DNA of 64,000 bases from Paraburkholderia graminis C4D1M (GCF_000172415.1 NZ_ABLD01000001.1:310001-374000); one strand, 5' to 3'. Numbered from the stretch's first letter, positions 36,628 to 46,020 are shown. Notes: generated by a model from the letters alone, not told the origin. Numbers and translations are program-made.

Positions 36628-36870
36628 TTACGTTGGGACGACAACGGCTGTCAACGCCACACCGTGCGCACGAATTACGGCAATCAGCTCTGAAGGCGTT
36701 ATCTCATAGCGCATTTCGCGGTGTATGCCGGGCTTGCGCTCATCGACTTCCACCAGCACGACGGCTCGTCCATCGGTCGCCGGTTCCAGTCGCAGCCAGC
36801 GAATGCGGTTGCCAGCGGCGTCGTATTCGGTAATCAGCGTCATCGCGCCGAAGGCGCCTCTTGCAAGCAT
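36628..36870 (-). CDS. Small conserved hypothetical protein (intact copy of the 27456 remnant)
   Basis: ATG 36870 lies seven bases after GGGGAG and gives 80 residues: MLARGAFGAMTLITEYDAAG, then LEPATDGRAVVLVEVDE and YEITPSELIAVIRAHG. The fold looks like alternating strands and one helix. A broken near copy lies at 27456-27695, so the gene has been duplicated within the region. Function unknown. Confidence 0.7.
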   Translation of the reverse strand: MLARGAFGAMTLITEYDAAGNRIRWLRLEPATDGRAVVLVEVDERKPGIHREMRYEITPSELIAVIRAHGVALTAVVVPT

Positions 36871-36967
36871 GGTGATTCTCCCCGTCACTCCCGATGCGCC
36901 GATTTTACCGGCTGTCGCGAACGCACCGAAGTTACGCGCGTGAGCGCAACCCACTCGTCTTTCCTGG

Positions 36968-37426
36968 TCAAGGGCCTGTTTCCTGCCACGGCACCTTTCG
37001 GTCGCTTCTCGCAAATCGCGCTATCCGTTTCTGCGCGCCGTGCATGACGCCGACCGGCGTACTCGCAAGTTGTTCGTCGTGAAGTGCGAGCAGCCGTTCC
37101 AGAGCCGCAGCGTCAGCCGGGCTCACCTGCCATACGTCTGCTGCTGTTGCCAGAGCCGCGCAGCGCTCAAGTGCCGCGGCAGCGTCTCGAAACAGTGCGC
37201 CGTCAGCAGTTCCGAAGCCAGCCTCCCGAAGATACCAGGACATGTACAACACATGTATGAGGTCGCTGAGCAGGTGCCCGTTTCCCTTGCCAGTGCGCAA
37301 CGCTGCGAGCGCCAAGTGATTGCGCAGCGAAACCGACTGCACGGACTCTAATGTTCCCGGAAGAACCGCGGATTTAGGCGATGGCGCTCTGAATTTCGGC
37401 CGAGCCCTTCGCGTGTCTCTATTCAT
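36968..37426 (-). CDS. Hypothetical helical protein
   Basis: The 152-residue protein has a basic N-terminus and a helical core (SLRNHLALAALRTGKGNGHL, LIHVLYMSWYLREAGFG, LFRDAAAALERCAALA). It is probably cytoplasmic. The repeated conserved-looking block LERLLALHDEQLASTPVGV suggests a family present in several Burkholderia, but I cannot name it. It reads in the same direction as the gene at 36628, about 98 bases apart. Confidence 0.65.
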   Translation of the reverse strand: MNRDTRRARPKFRAPSPKSAVLPGTLESVQSVSLRNHLALAALRTGKGNGHLLSDLIHVLYMSWYLREAGFGTADGALFRDAAAALERCAALATAADVWQVSPADAAALERLLALHDEQLASTPVGVMHGAQKRIARFARSDRKVPWQETGP

Positions 37427-37913
37427 CTCGCATAAAACTGTTATCGAAGGGCGCTGATAATTCCTGTGCTAGTTGGCGCGCATTATTCACTTTCACTCGA
37501 CTGCAGTGATTGCCGTCAACGGCATACGAGGGCTGGAACAGTATGCCTTCCAAACGATTACAGCTGGCTCACATTACAATGTTTAACGTCAATGAGGCGC
37601 TGATTACCCGACGGCTTCGTGCGTTTGCTAGTTTTTGTGCCGGAAAGCTACCCCTCGGTATTATGAGAGGCCGCCGCTGCGCACACGGTTTTGCCGCGCT
37701 GCCAAGCCGTCCACCTGTCAAACGGCAGCCTCCGGCTTACCAGGCAGGTACGCCGACACGTATCACTTTCTCGCGGAGGTTTCCGCTTGACTCAACGTTG
37801 AAGCAAAAATTACCTTATATATCGAGCGAGAAAATGTTTCCGCAACTGTAAGCCGACCGCGATATTAAATTAACAAAAATTGTTGCCTCAGCAATTTCGT
37901 CATATTATCTCGC
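37427..37913. other. AT-rich leader of the T6SS island
   Basis: The region has no supported gene. From about 37790 to 37910 it is clearly AT-rich against its surroundings (ATATTAAATTAACAAAAATT and similar), a typical target of H-NS-like silencing and a likely promoter zone for vgrG. A short palindrome AACAA-AAA-TTGTT lies at about 37872-37884. Confidence 0.5.
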
Positions 37914-40481
37914 GTGGCAATCGGCGGGAAGTTAAAAGTGACGGTAAATGACTTGTCAGCGGTACTCGGCGCGGGGATAGACCAGTCTCGACGCCTGTTA
38001 AAACTGGACACTCCATTGGGTGGAAGTGCCTTGGTGCCAGTCCGTGTCGTCGGTACTTCCCGCATTGGGCGCAATTACGACTTTATTGTCGATGTCGCCT
38101 CCCAGAAAGACTCCATTGAACTCAAGTCGCTCATCGCGAAACCGGTGACGCTGTGGACGCAACAGACAGACCTGTCATATCTGCCTCGTCACGGGTACGT
38201 TCACACTGCGCGGCACTTGGGCTCGGACGGCAGCGTTCAGCTTTATCAGATTAGTTTTTCTTCATGGCTGCATTTCCTGAAATTTCGCAGTGACGCCCGA
38301 ATATTCCAGGACAAGACCGCAGAGGACATTCTCGCGGCGGTGTTTGACGAGCATCCGCAGTCGCGTGGCGCCTATCGCTTTGACCTCCGTAACCAGCTTC
38401 CTCCACGGTCCTTCTGCGTGCAATATGAGGACGACTGGAACTTCGTGCACCGGATTATGGAAGCCGAAGGTCTTTTCGGCTATTTCGAGCAGGCAGAAGA
38501 TGGGAAAGCGCATACGTTGGTCATCACCGACGACCTCTACACGGTTAAGGCGCTGACGCCGCAAGAGGTGCCGTTCTATCGCGCCGGTGCGGGGAGCGAA
38601 ACAGATGCGATAGTCCAGTGGGGGGGAGCGCGCACCTTGCAGAGCGTGACCTACACCGCGCGCACGTTCGACTACAAGAATCCAACGTTCGCTAAGGAAC
38701 TGTCCACGCCCACGGTGGACAGGCAAGGCGACCTGCCCGACCAAGCCGAGGTCTACGAGTACACAGGCGCGTATACGTACGGCGACAGTGCTCGTGGCGA
38801 CACTTTGTCAAAAACCCGGATGGAAGAATGGGAGTCCCGCGCGAAGCGATTCTTCGCGGCGGGCAGCGTACGGCGAGCCGATGTGGGACGCTGGTTCCAA
38901 CTCGAGGGCGCTACCGCTCTCGCATCCGACAGTGCGGAAAATCGTCAGTTTGCGATTCTGGCCGTCACCTGGTACATCGAGAACAACCTGCCCGTTTCGA
39001 CGCGAACACAGTTCCGCCACAGCCTCCAGTCACAACTAGCCGAAGCTCGCTCATATCACGCGGGTTCGTCCGACGTCTTCAATGTAAAGGACGCGTTGGG
39101 TGGCGAAGGTTTCTTCCTCGCCGAACTGGAAACGCAGCGACGCACCGTTCCGTTTCGCAGTCCCTTCGAACACCGTAAGCCCCTGATGCATACCCAGACC
39201 GCGACAGTGGTCGGCCCGAATCAGGAGGAAGTATTTACGGACAGCCTCAACAGGGTCAAAGTGCTGATGCACTGGGACCGGCTGAACAGCGGTGACGAAA
39301 AGGCTTCCTGCTGGCTGCGTGTCATGTCACCCAATGCCGGTGGGACGCTCGGCGGGGTGTTTGTCCCGCGGGTTGGCCATGAAGTGGCAATCGTCTACCT
39401 GGACGGCGATTGTGACCGGCCGGTCGTCAGCGGCAGTCTGTTCAACGGACAGCAGACGCCGCAATGGCACTCCAACGGCTTGCTGTCGGGCTACAAATCC
39501 AAGGAATTTCAGGGCGCAGGTTACAACCAGCTCGTGATGGACGATTCGACGGGCCAGAACCGCGTGCAACTTTTCAGCAGCACGGCTCAAAGCTATTTGC
39601 ATCTTGGCTATCTCATCGACCAGCAAGGCAATACTCGCGGCTCATTTCTGGGAAACGGGTTTGACCTCAAGACCGAAGCTTATGGCGCTGTGCGCGCTTC
39701 GCAAGGTATGTATCTGTCGACATACGCGCGGGTCGGCACGTCGACCCGGCCGCTCGATGTTAAGGAAGCACATCAGCATCTTGTCGAGTCGGGCGGCGTC
39801 GTTGAGCGGCGCTCCGAAGTTGCAACTGGCAGTCAAGCCGAAGGCTTGCAGGACGCCCAAGACACCATCAACGATTTCGCAGCCGCGACACAGAGCGCGC
39901 GGCAGGCAAACTCGAGTGGCGGCAACACCGCCGGTGGTGGAACCGGCGAGGCGAACGGATTTGCTCAGCCCGTCATGCTTCTGGCCAGCCCCTCCGGTAT
40001 CGGCCTTTCGACGCAGAAATCCATCCAGGCCGCGGCGACAGAGCACGTCAACATCGTGAGTGGCGCCAGCACGCACATTGCGGCGTCCAAGTCACTCATT
40101 GCAAGCGTGGGCGAGAAACTCAGCTTCTTCGTGCAGAACGCGGGCATGAAGCTATTTGCGGGCAAAGGAAAGGTCGAGCTGCAGGCACAGTCTGATAACG
40201 TCGAGATTACGGCCGACAGGACCGTCAAGATTGTTTCGACTTCTGATGCCGTCAATGTGATGGCAGATAAGGAAATCAAACTGATGGCGGGTGGTGCAAC
40301 GATTCGCCTGGCTGGGGGCAACATCTATATACATGCGCCGGGTCAGGTCGAAATCAAGGGTACTCAGCATTCGTTCCAAGGGCCCGCGAGCGAGAACGTC
40401 GCGGCACAGCTACCCGTGACCGAGGCGTGCGCACAAAAATTCGCTTCGGCCTCGCAGGCCGGTGCGGCCATTGTCGACTAG
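37914..40481 (+). CDS. vgrG: VgrG spike protein of the type VI secretion system
   Basis: The 855-residue protein forms the trimeric needle tip. It has the gp27-like part (about 10-370), the gp5 OB domain (about 440-520, VKVLMHWDRLNSGDEKASCW and VPRVGHEVAIVYLDGDCDRP) and a C-terminal DUF2345 beta-helix (about 660-830, KVELQAQSDNVEITADRTVK). GTG 37914 is the first start in frame with the conserved fold. It is followed by adaptor, effector, immunity and PAAR genes, so it most likely carries that effector. No sheath or baseplate genes are in the window; they must be elsewhere. Confidence 0.95.
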   Translation: MAIGGKLKVTVNDLSAVLGAGIDQSRRLLKLDTPLGGSALVPVRVVGTSRIGRNYDFIVDVASQKDSIELKSLIAKPVTLWTQQTDLSYLPRHGYVHTARHLGSDGSVQLYQISFSSWLHFLKFRSDARIFQDKTAEDILAAVFDEHPQSRGAYRFDLRNQLPPRSFCVQYEDDWNFVHRIMEAEGLFGYFEQAEDGKAHTLVITDDLYTVKALTPQEVPFYRAGAGSETDAIVQWGGARTLQSVTYTARTFDYKNPTFAKELSTPTVDRQGDLPDQAEVYEYTGAYTYGDSARGDTLSKTRMEEWESRAKRFFAAGSVRRADVGRWFQLEGATALASDSAENRQFAILAVTWYIENNLPVSTRTQFRHSLQSQLAEARSYHAGSSDVFNVKDALGGEGFFLAELETQRRTVPFRSPFEHRKPLMHTQTATVVGPNQEEVFTDSLNRVKVLMHWDRLNSGDEKASCWLRVMSPNAGGTLGGVFVPRVGHEVAIVYLDGDCDRPVVSGSLFNGQQTPQWHSNGLLSGYKSKEFQGAGYNQLVMDDSTGQNRVQLFSSTAQSYLHLGYLIDQQGNTRGSFLGNGFDLKTEAYGAVRASQGMYLSTYARVGTSTRPLDVKEAHQHLVESGGVVERRSEVATGSQAEGLQDAQDTINDFAAATQSARQANSSGGNTAGGGTGEANGFAQPVMLLASPSGIGLSTQKSIQAAATEHVNIVSGASTHIAASKSLIASVGEKLSFFVQNAGMKLFAGKGKVELQAQSDNVEITADRTVKIVSTSDAVNVMADKEIKLMAGGATIRLAGGNIYIHAPGQVEIKGTQHSFQGPASENVAAQLPVTEACAQKFASASQAGAAIVD

Positions 40482-40489
40482 GCGTACCC

Positions 40490-41293
40490 ATGGACCAGTA
40501 CCTGATTGTGGAGCCCGACAACGGCCTCGTTGACCTTGGCACGGCGCCACGGATGTACGAAGTCGGCGAGATTGTCCCGGCTGCGATGCCGGAACTCAAA
40601 GGGGTGATGCCGATGCTTTACGCAGTGGAGCACCCTGAACAGCAACTTCCGGCTATCGAGACCATTGCGGCCCGGGACCTGCACGGGGGCCTCCCACCGC
40701 GCGTTTGTGCGCTGCTTGAGACTGATGCAAGCGCCGATGCATTGATGCGGCACGTCAGTGGCATGCTTGCGCTGCCGCGCGAACCCGAGGGCCACTCAGT
40801 ATTCCGATTCTATGACCCTCGGGTGGTTCGCAACCTTGGATGGGTGCTTCGACCGGAACAGCTATCGCTCCTGTTCGGACCGGTGCTGCGCTGGCGCTAT
40901 TTCTCAGACAGCGGATGGCTGACAGTGGAGCGCCCGGCGGTCACTCCTGCTGAACGCCTGTCGCCGTCGACTGAGCAGTGGGCATCGCTACGCCGCCTGC
41001 ATTTCGTCGAGCAGGCACTGCAGTCCATACGGGACGCTGGGGAGCCCGTTGATGAGCGCACCCCTCGTCAGCTCGACGCCCTGTTCACGAAGGGAACCCG
41101 ATATCGCCTCGCTGGAGAGGACCTGACGGTGTTTGCCGTACAGGGTTTGCTGGTCTCACCGAACTTCGACCGACATCCGAAGGTCGCCGCGGCGCTTCAG
41201 CCGGGACAGACATCGTCGTACTCGGAAATCACCGCTCTGTGGACCGATGAGAGCTGGGCGCAGATTGCACAGGAAGCGGCGCTGTACGCGTAA
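40490..41293 (+). CDS. DUF4123 adaptor/chaperone for a T6SS effector
   Basis: The 267-residue DUF4123 (Tap/Tec) protein loads effectors onto VgrG. The N-terminal MDQYLIVEPDNGLVDL, the mid part FRFYDPRVVRNLGWVLRPEQ and LLFGPVLRWRY (about 100-140) fit the family. It begins eight bases after vgrG stops and ends 35 bases before the effector gene, so the three form one operon. Confidence 0.85.
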   Translation: MDQYLIVEPDNGLVDLGTAPRMYEVGEIVPAAMPELKGVMPMLYAVEHPEQQLPAIETIAARDLHGGLPPRVCALLETDASADALMRHVSGMLALPREPEGHSVFRFYDPRVVRNLGWVLRPEQLSLLFGPVLRWRYFSDSGWLTVERPAVTPAERLSPSTEQWASLRRLHFVEQALQSIRDAGEPVDERTPRQLDALFTKGTRYRLAGEDLTVFAVQGLLVSPNFDRHPKVAAALQPGQTSSYSEITALWTDESWAQIAQEAALYA

Positions 41294-41328
41294 CGCAACA
41301 ATACATAACGCAAGGCAGAGAGAAAACG

Positions 41329-43887
41329 ATGGGAACCATTCCGAAGGTCCAGGCCGCATCGGCAAATGCCAAAGCCAATGCAGCGTGCCAGAAGTCTTGC
41401 AACATGTGTGAGAAGAATGGTCTTCTGATTCTGCCGGTACGGTATGCGGCAGCTGCCGCGACAAATGCTCACAATCTCGGCGCGGCCACGGTGCTTGCAT
41501 TGCCGAAGGGACCGTTTGGTAACGGCGTCACAAGCGTGAGCGCGAAGAAGGCGACCTACTTCCTGCGCTCCGTGCGTAAAGGCTTCATCCACGTCTACTA
41601 CCTGTCGCAAAACAAGTGGCAAATCTATGGGGTGACGTCGGAGGGCTACGTCTTCAACTACCCACTCGACGTCGACCTGCCCGAAACGCCGGAGAAGGGA
41701 TTCAATTGCCAGCAGACCGGGCACAAGGAACTCGCGCAATGCATCAGCATCGACCATCCGCAGAAGGCCGGCAAGGTCTATCTGGCTTTCAGCGACGTGC
41801 GCTGGACGGCTGCCGTGCGCAAGCGCTATGAAGCCAATGTGAACGGTTGTCGCGATTTCCGGATGCAACCGTTCGATGCGGCGGGTTGGGCAGGCGGCAA
41901 CCATACACAGAAGCATGCCCAGACCATTTCGCACGTCGCAGACTATGTGCTCGAGTACAAAGGCGGTATGGATGTAGCAGCATCTGGCTCGCCGTTCGCC
42001 TTCAAGAATCGCGCAAGTGAAGTGGGTGGACTCAAGCAGCTTATGGACACGCATGACAAGGGCGATGGTGTTTTTTTTGCACTTTGGGACCCTGCAGGCA
42101 TCACACAGGAACTGAATGCGGAGCATCTCGTCGCTTACGGCGCTGCGCTCAAACCCTACCAACGCAAGATGTGGACTGCCAGTGCTATCGACGGACTCAA
42201 GGATGCCGTCGAAGAAGGTGCGGAGGAAGACGAGAACGCCGCTGCTGAGCAAATGAAAGGACAAGCCGCAGAGACCTACGCGCTCTACTCAATCTTCGAT
42301 GGCGGCAAACGTTACGAAAAGGAAGTCAAGTCCATCGACGAGCAGAAAGACCGCGAGATGGCCTCGGTAAAGGAGGATGCCTGGAAACCGTATGCGGAGT
42401 CATACAGCGTCAACGCCGTCACGCAATTTCGAAGTGACATGGCCAAGCAGCTTCGGCAGGTTGAAGACAGTACGCTCAACCCGTTGGCCGATGACCACGT
42501 GGCGTGGCTCAAGACAGGGATGAGAACGGTCTTCGCGTGGGATTACCATGAGTTTGACCCTGTCCGGGGTATCAACTATGCCGAGCTGTTCCATGCCTGC
42601 ATTGCAGGGACCGCCGACAGGAAAGCCATTCTTGACCTGGTCATTGAGTGGGCGGACGGAGACGTGAAGGACCGGCACAATCCGCTGCTGCGGTCGTTGA
42701 TATTGAACCACGACCCGACGGCAGAAAAAGCGAAAGAGGCCGCGGGATTTCCGCTAGTCGAGCTGCGCGAGCCGCTCGCAAAGATGATTGAATCGAACAA
42801 TGCGGCAAACGCGGTGCTCGAGGAAAGAGGCGGAGGCCTTGTCGCCCGAGCGGATAAGGTTGTAGCCCGAATACTGCATGAAGTGACAGGGCCTGTTGCC
42901 AACTTCGTAGCTAAGGCTGGCGACGTAGCAAGCGTTCGGATTTTCACTGCGTGCATGAGTCTTCGTACGCACACGACCATTATCTACAAGCCCGTCGAAG
43001 GAACAGTGAACCAATGGATTTCCTACATGGCGCGACAGATGTACGAGCAGATGCCCGCGAACAAACGTCCAAGCCTGGGCTCGCTCAACGCCAACCTGCG
43101 TAAGTCCTTTCGGGAATCGTCTCCCAAAGAAGGTCCAATCAAGGTTCCTCAGTTCATCGTGTTCGATGCCAGCGAAGCCGTTGGAGCGTCGTCGGGGGCA
43201 ACGTCCCTGAGAGGCAGGGGGGCCGCAATCTTCGCTCCGGGCGTCCGCGCGGTATTGACGGAAGAAAATATCAATGAAAGCTTTCTTCCGAAGTTCCGGG
43301 CAATTACCCAGGGCGAGACCGGCTACGGCGTGATTGGCGTCATCTTTAATGTGGTCAACTGGATGCTGGCAAGCAAGGAGCTGGAAAAGTCTAATGCCCT
43401 CAACCGCAAGGAAAATCGCGACAAGTTCATAGCCGCTATCGTTTCGACCTGCGCTGCGACCACGCAGACGGTTGGCAATGCCATGAAAGCACTCGGCGAA
43501 CTGGAACTGCGTTTTTCGTCGGTCATGGCGAAATACGGGCCTTTCCTTGAAATTGGCGGTCGTGTGGTTGGCGCCGCAGCAGGTGTGGTCGGAGCGTGGT
43601 ATGACTACAAGCAGTATCAGGCTGAGAGCAAACAAGGCCATGCAATGCTGGCATGGCTATATCTGGGGTCCATGGGTGCGAGTATCCTTTTGTGCATCGC
43701 CACCATCGCAGGAGCCACGTTCCTGATATTCCCGCTTATCATTATTCTGATTATCATCGGCATACTGATAGCATGGAAGAAGCGCCGCGAAATCAATGAA
43801 TGGTTGAACAAGTGCGTCTTCGGTACGGGAGAGGAAAAGTTCTCCGAGCAGGATGAACGCAAGCAATTTGAAGCTCTGACATCGTAA
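41329..43887 (+). CDS. VasX-like T6SS effector (BTH_I2691 type)
   Basis: The 852-residue protein starts with the toxin VasX N-terminal signature CQKSCNMCEKNGLLILPVRY (about 20-39) and continues as T6SS effectors of the B. thailandensis BTH_I2691 type. The C-terminal quarter contains hydrophobic segments (GPFLEIGGRVVGAAAGVVGA at about 742-761; ASILLCIATIAGATFLIFPL and IIILIIIGILIAW, about 786-821) and a short charged tail, consistent with a pore-forming toxin that acts on target-cell membranes. Gene order vgrG-DUF4123-effector-membrane protein supports this role. Confidence 0.85.
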   Translation: MGTIPKVQAASANAKANAACQKSCNMCEKNGLLILPVRYAAAAATNAHNLGAATVLALPKGPFGNGVTSVSAKKATYFLRSVRKGFIHVYYLSQNKWQIYGVTSEGYVFNYPLDVDLPETPEKGFNCQQTGHKELAQCISIDHPQKAGKVYLAFSDVRWTAAVRKRYEANVNGCRDFRMQPFDAAGWAGGNHTQKHAQTISHVADYVLEYKGGMDVAASGSPFAFKNRASEVGGLKQLMDTHDKGDGVFFALWDPAGITQELNAEHLVAYGAALKPYQRKMWTASAIDGLKDAVEEGAEEDENAAAEQMKGQAAETYALYSIFDGGKRYEKEVKSIDEQKDREMASVKEDAWKPYAESYSVNAVTQFRSDMAKQLRQVEDSTLNPLADDHVAWLKTGMRTVFAWDYHEFDPVRGINYAELFHACIAGTADRKAILDLVIEWADGDVKDRHNPLLRSLILNHDPTAEKAKEAAGFPLVELREPLAKMIESNNAANAVLEERGGGLVARADKVVARILHEVTGPVANFVAKAGDVASVRIFTACMSLRTHTTIIYKPVEGTVNQWISYMARQMYEQMPANKRPSLGSLNANLRKSFRESSPKEGPIKVPQFIVFDASEAVGASSGATSLRGRGAAIFAPGVRAVLTEENINESFLPKFRAITQGETGYGVIGVIFNVVNWMLASKELEKSNALNRKENRDKFIAAIVSTCAATTQTVGNAMKALGELELRFSSVMAKYGPFLEIGGRVVGAAAGVVGAWYDYKQYQAESKQGHAMLAWLYLGSMGASILLCIATIAGATFLIFPLIIILIIIGILIAWKKRREINEWLNKCVFGTGEEKFSEQDERKQFEALTS

Positions 43888-43898
43888 GCGAAAAAGAT

Positions 43899-44867
43899 AT
43901 GGCGTATGACCACATGACCCGGGTAGCCTTGAACCGTCCGGTCGACGAGGATGAAGCAGCAAGGCGCATCGACGTCCGCAAACCGGTCGCAGACGAGGCT
44001 GCTGACGCCTATGCCGTGTTCGGCATGAACGATGTTTTCTTGGAGGTCTGTGATGCCTCATATTCGCAGGTCGGGTGGTGCCTGCTTGCCTTCCTGATTG
44101 GATTCCCTGCATTCGTATTTTTCACGGTCATCGCGATACAGGGCGCTGTGGAGGTGAACCCCGCTATGGTGAGGAACGGCGAGCAAGGTGCCTTCAGCAT
44201 CGGGATGTGGGTTCTTGCCGTGGTGGGGGTGCTTTGTTGCGCGTTCACGGTAGTGCTTCTCCTGCGCGACTGCTTCAATTATCGGCACAAATCAGTACGA
44301 TTCAATCGCAAGACTCGCATGGTGTATGCGTTTCGGCACAACGGCCCGGGCGGTGTCATCGCTGTTCCGTGGGATAAAGCATTCTTCTATGTACACCGGT
44401 CGCCCTCGAACTCAATGTTTGGCGGGGCACCCACTCTGATGCGCTGTTTCGTTCTTGACGACTCCGGCAAGAAAATCGTTGATACGTTCAGCTTTGGGCT
44501 GCGGACGGTCAACGGAGCGAAAGAGTCCACGCGCTACGGCAAACAGGTGCTTTATCAGGTCCAGGCCAACTTCGAGTTTATTCGCCGCTATATGGAAAGC
44601 GGTCCGGATTCGCTGCCACCTGTGAAAAGATATCTGCCGCGTGGGCCATCTCTTCGCGCCTCCGTGAGCGTTTGGTTCTACGGGCTGCGCGATATTGGCG
44701 GCGTTAGCGCAGGACTGCGCATTTTTTCCATCGTGCTCAGTGCCCCGGTCCTTTTGCTGTCGGCGCTTCACTACATTGCACAGCTAACCTGTCGCGAACC
44801 GATATGGCCGGAGGATGTCGAGGCTGCATGCAGCAATGCCCAGCCAGCGGTGGTAGCGAGAGTTTGA
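43899..44867 (+). CDS. DUF6708 membrane protein, candidate immunity protein
   Basis: The 322-residue protein has two membrane segments near the front (VGWCLLAFLIGFPAFVFFTV about 58-77; IGMWVLAVVGVLCCAFTVVL about 101-120), a cytoplasmic middle with NRKTRMVYAF and VPWDKAFFYVHR, and a third segment near 275-290. This is the layout of DUF6708 proteins found beside VasX-like effectors. It follows the effector by 11 bases. As an inner-membrane protein it could block the pore in the producing cell; the immunity role is inference from position. Confidence 0.8.
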   Translation: MAYDHMTRVALNRPVDEDEAARRIDVRKPVADEAADAYAVFGMNDVFLEVCDASYSQVGWCLLAFLIGFPAFVFFTVIAIQGAVEVNPAMVRNGEQGAFSIGMWVLAVVGVLCCAFTVVLLLRDCFNYRHKSVRFNRKTRMVYAFRHNGPGGVIAVPWDKAFFYVHRSPSNSMFGGAPTLMRCFVLDDSGKKIVDTFSFGLRTVNGAKESTRYGKQVLYQVQANFEFIRRYMESGPDSLPPVKRYLPRGPSLRASVSVWFYGLRDIGGVSAGLRIFSIVLSAPVLLLSALHYIAQLTCREPIWPEDVEAACSNAQPAVVARV

Positions 44868-45287
44868 CTCGTTACAGATACCGTCTTTTGCAATTGCCGA
44901 TGAGTACCTTCCACCGGACTTCCTTGGGCGACTTGGAGCGGAAAAGAAAAAGGCTCATATTTCTGCTCTCGATACTGCGCTACAGCGCGCAACTGACGAA
45001 CCGGGAGCCTACGCTATTCACGCGCGCATGCAACAGCATGGCACAAGTGGTTCTTGGTCGTCAGGCGAGGTATGGTCGGACGCGAAGACCGGCGATGGAA
45101 AAGACGCGCTGGATGAGAGCACGCTAAGGGCGAGGCTGCATGACTGCGCCACGCACGTATGTCGGTCGGCGTGCTTGAGAGCCGTCTTGGCCCGGACAAC
45201 GCTGTTGTGACGGCACTACGTGCGCTGGAAAAGCAGGATATTGAAAACGCGAAGGCGCTTCGCAAATCGGAGCAGAGCGGAAGCTAG
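44857..45287 (+). pseudogene. Frameshifted remnant of a helical protein after the immunity gene
   Basis: A frame without start reads SFAIADEYLPPDFLGRLGAE, then SALDTALQRATDEPGAYAIH and SGEVWSDAKTGDGKDALDES. After a shift near 45160 it continues VGVLESRLGPDNAVVTALRA and ends KALRKSEQSGS at TAG 45287. Codon use is coding-like in both parts. It appears to be the C-terminal part of a larger, mostly helical protein whose front is lost. I do not recognise the family. Confidence 0.6.
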
Positions 45288-45397
45288 GCCTTGCGCGGCG
45301 TCAAGCGGCCAAATGATGTTCACGCCATCGCGACATCACTGAAGCGGCGTTGAGGCCATGTGATATTGGTATTGAGTGAAAACGAGGGTGCCCTAAC

Positions 45398-45682
45398 ATG
45401 AGTCGCAGATTCATTCTAAAAGACGACAGGACGGACCACAACGGCGTAGTGCTCGACGGCATCGCGGGTTCATCTTTCGACGGCCGGCCGTTGGCTTATC
45501 TCGGGGCGCCTGTGATGTGTCACACGTGCAACTTCGAAGGCATCATCGTCACTGATGGCTCGCCTCACAACGTGAACGTTATGGGTAAGCAGGTCGCGCT
45601 CGAGAACGATTTGTGCCAGTGCAAATGTCAGCCGCTTCCAAAGCTGGTGGCGTCGCAGACCATGGGCTCGCTAAGTGTCTGA
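45398..45682 (+). CDS. PAAR-domain T6SS spike tip protein
   Basis: The 94-residue protein fits the PAAR family: a Gly/Asp-rich front (GIAGSSFDGRPLAYLGAPVM), the histidine/cysteine metal site region CHTCNFEGIIVTDGSPHNVN, and a C-terminal CQCKCQPLPKLVA. PAAR proteins cap the VgrG trimer. It closes the island that starts with vgrG, which makes a full VgrG-adaptor-effector-immunity-PAAR set. Confidence 0.88.
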   Translation: MSRRFILKDDRTDHNGVVLDGIAGSSFDGRPLAYLGAPVMCHTCNFEGIIVTDGSPHNVNVMGKQVALENDLCQCKCQPLPKLVASQTMGSLSV

Positions 45683-45829
45683 TTGGCGCCAGCCCATTGA
45701 GGTTCAGCCTCGGCTAAACCGCTTTGTGTTCAACGAGGCTACGCGTCTAGCTAAAATGAGCCCGATGCCCTTGGGCTTTCGCCGGTGTGACGCTCGGTGA
45801 CCTCACGGTCTCGCCAATGTAAAAAGAAG

Positions 45830-45940
45830 GTAGTGACGGTTCTACGGCTGGCCCTCCGGCCAGAACGCGACGGCCCAACCGTCGACATTACGAAGCGACG
45901 AAGTCCAGCAGACGAGACTGCGGCACCAATTCAGCCGTGA
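45830..45940 (+). pseudogene. Remnant of an internal part of imuA
   Basis: The frame LRLALRPERDGPTVDITKRR, then SPADETAAPIQP before TGA 45938, matches ImuA LRLALKPSADGLTVDIVKRR followed by GPSRTEPLPIPLQP. It stops at the proline after which the remnant at 31354 begins. Upstream bases do not match imuA. The piece is on the plus strand, like the intact gene. The rest of 45683-46020 is empty apart from the hairpin. Confidence 0.8.
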
Positions 45941-46020
45941 ACCGGCTGAACGGTCCGGTTACCGGCGGGCGGAAGGAAGTCGGCTGCAAAGCTTCGGCGG
46001 GAGTCGTCATGATGAAATTG

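Noticed and set aside
41197..42264. 355-codon frame antisense to the T6SS effector
   Set aside because: Shadow of the effector gene, which has the VasX-type N-terminus and operon context.
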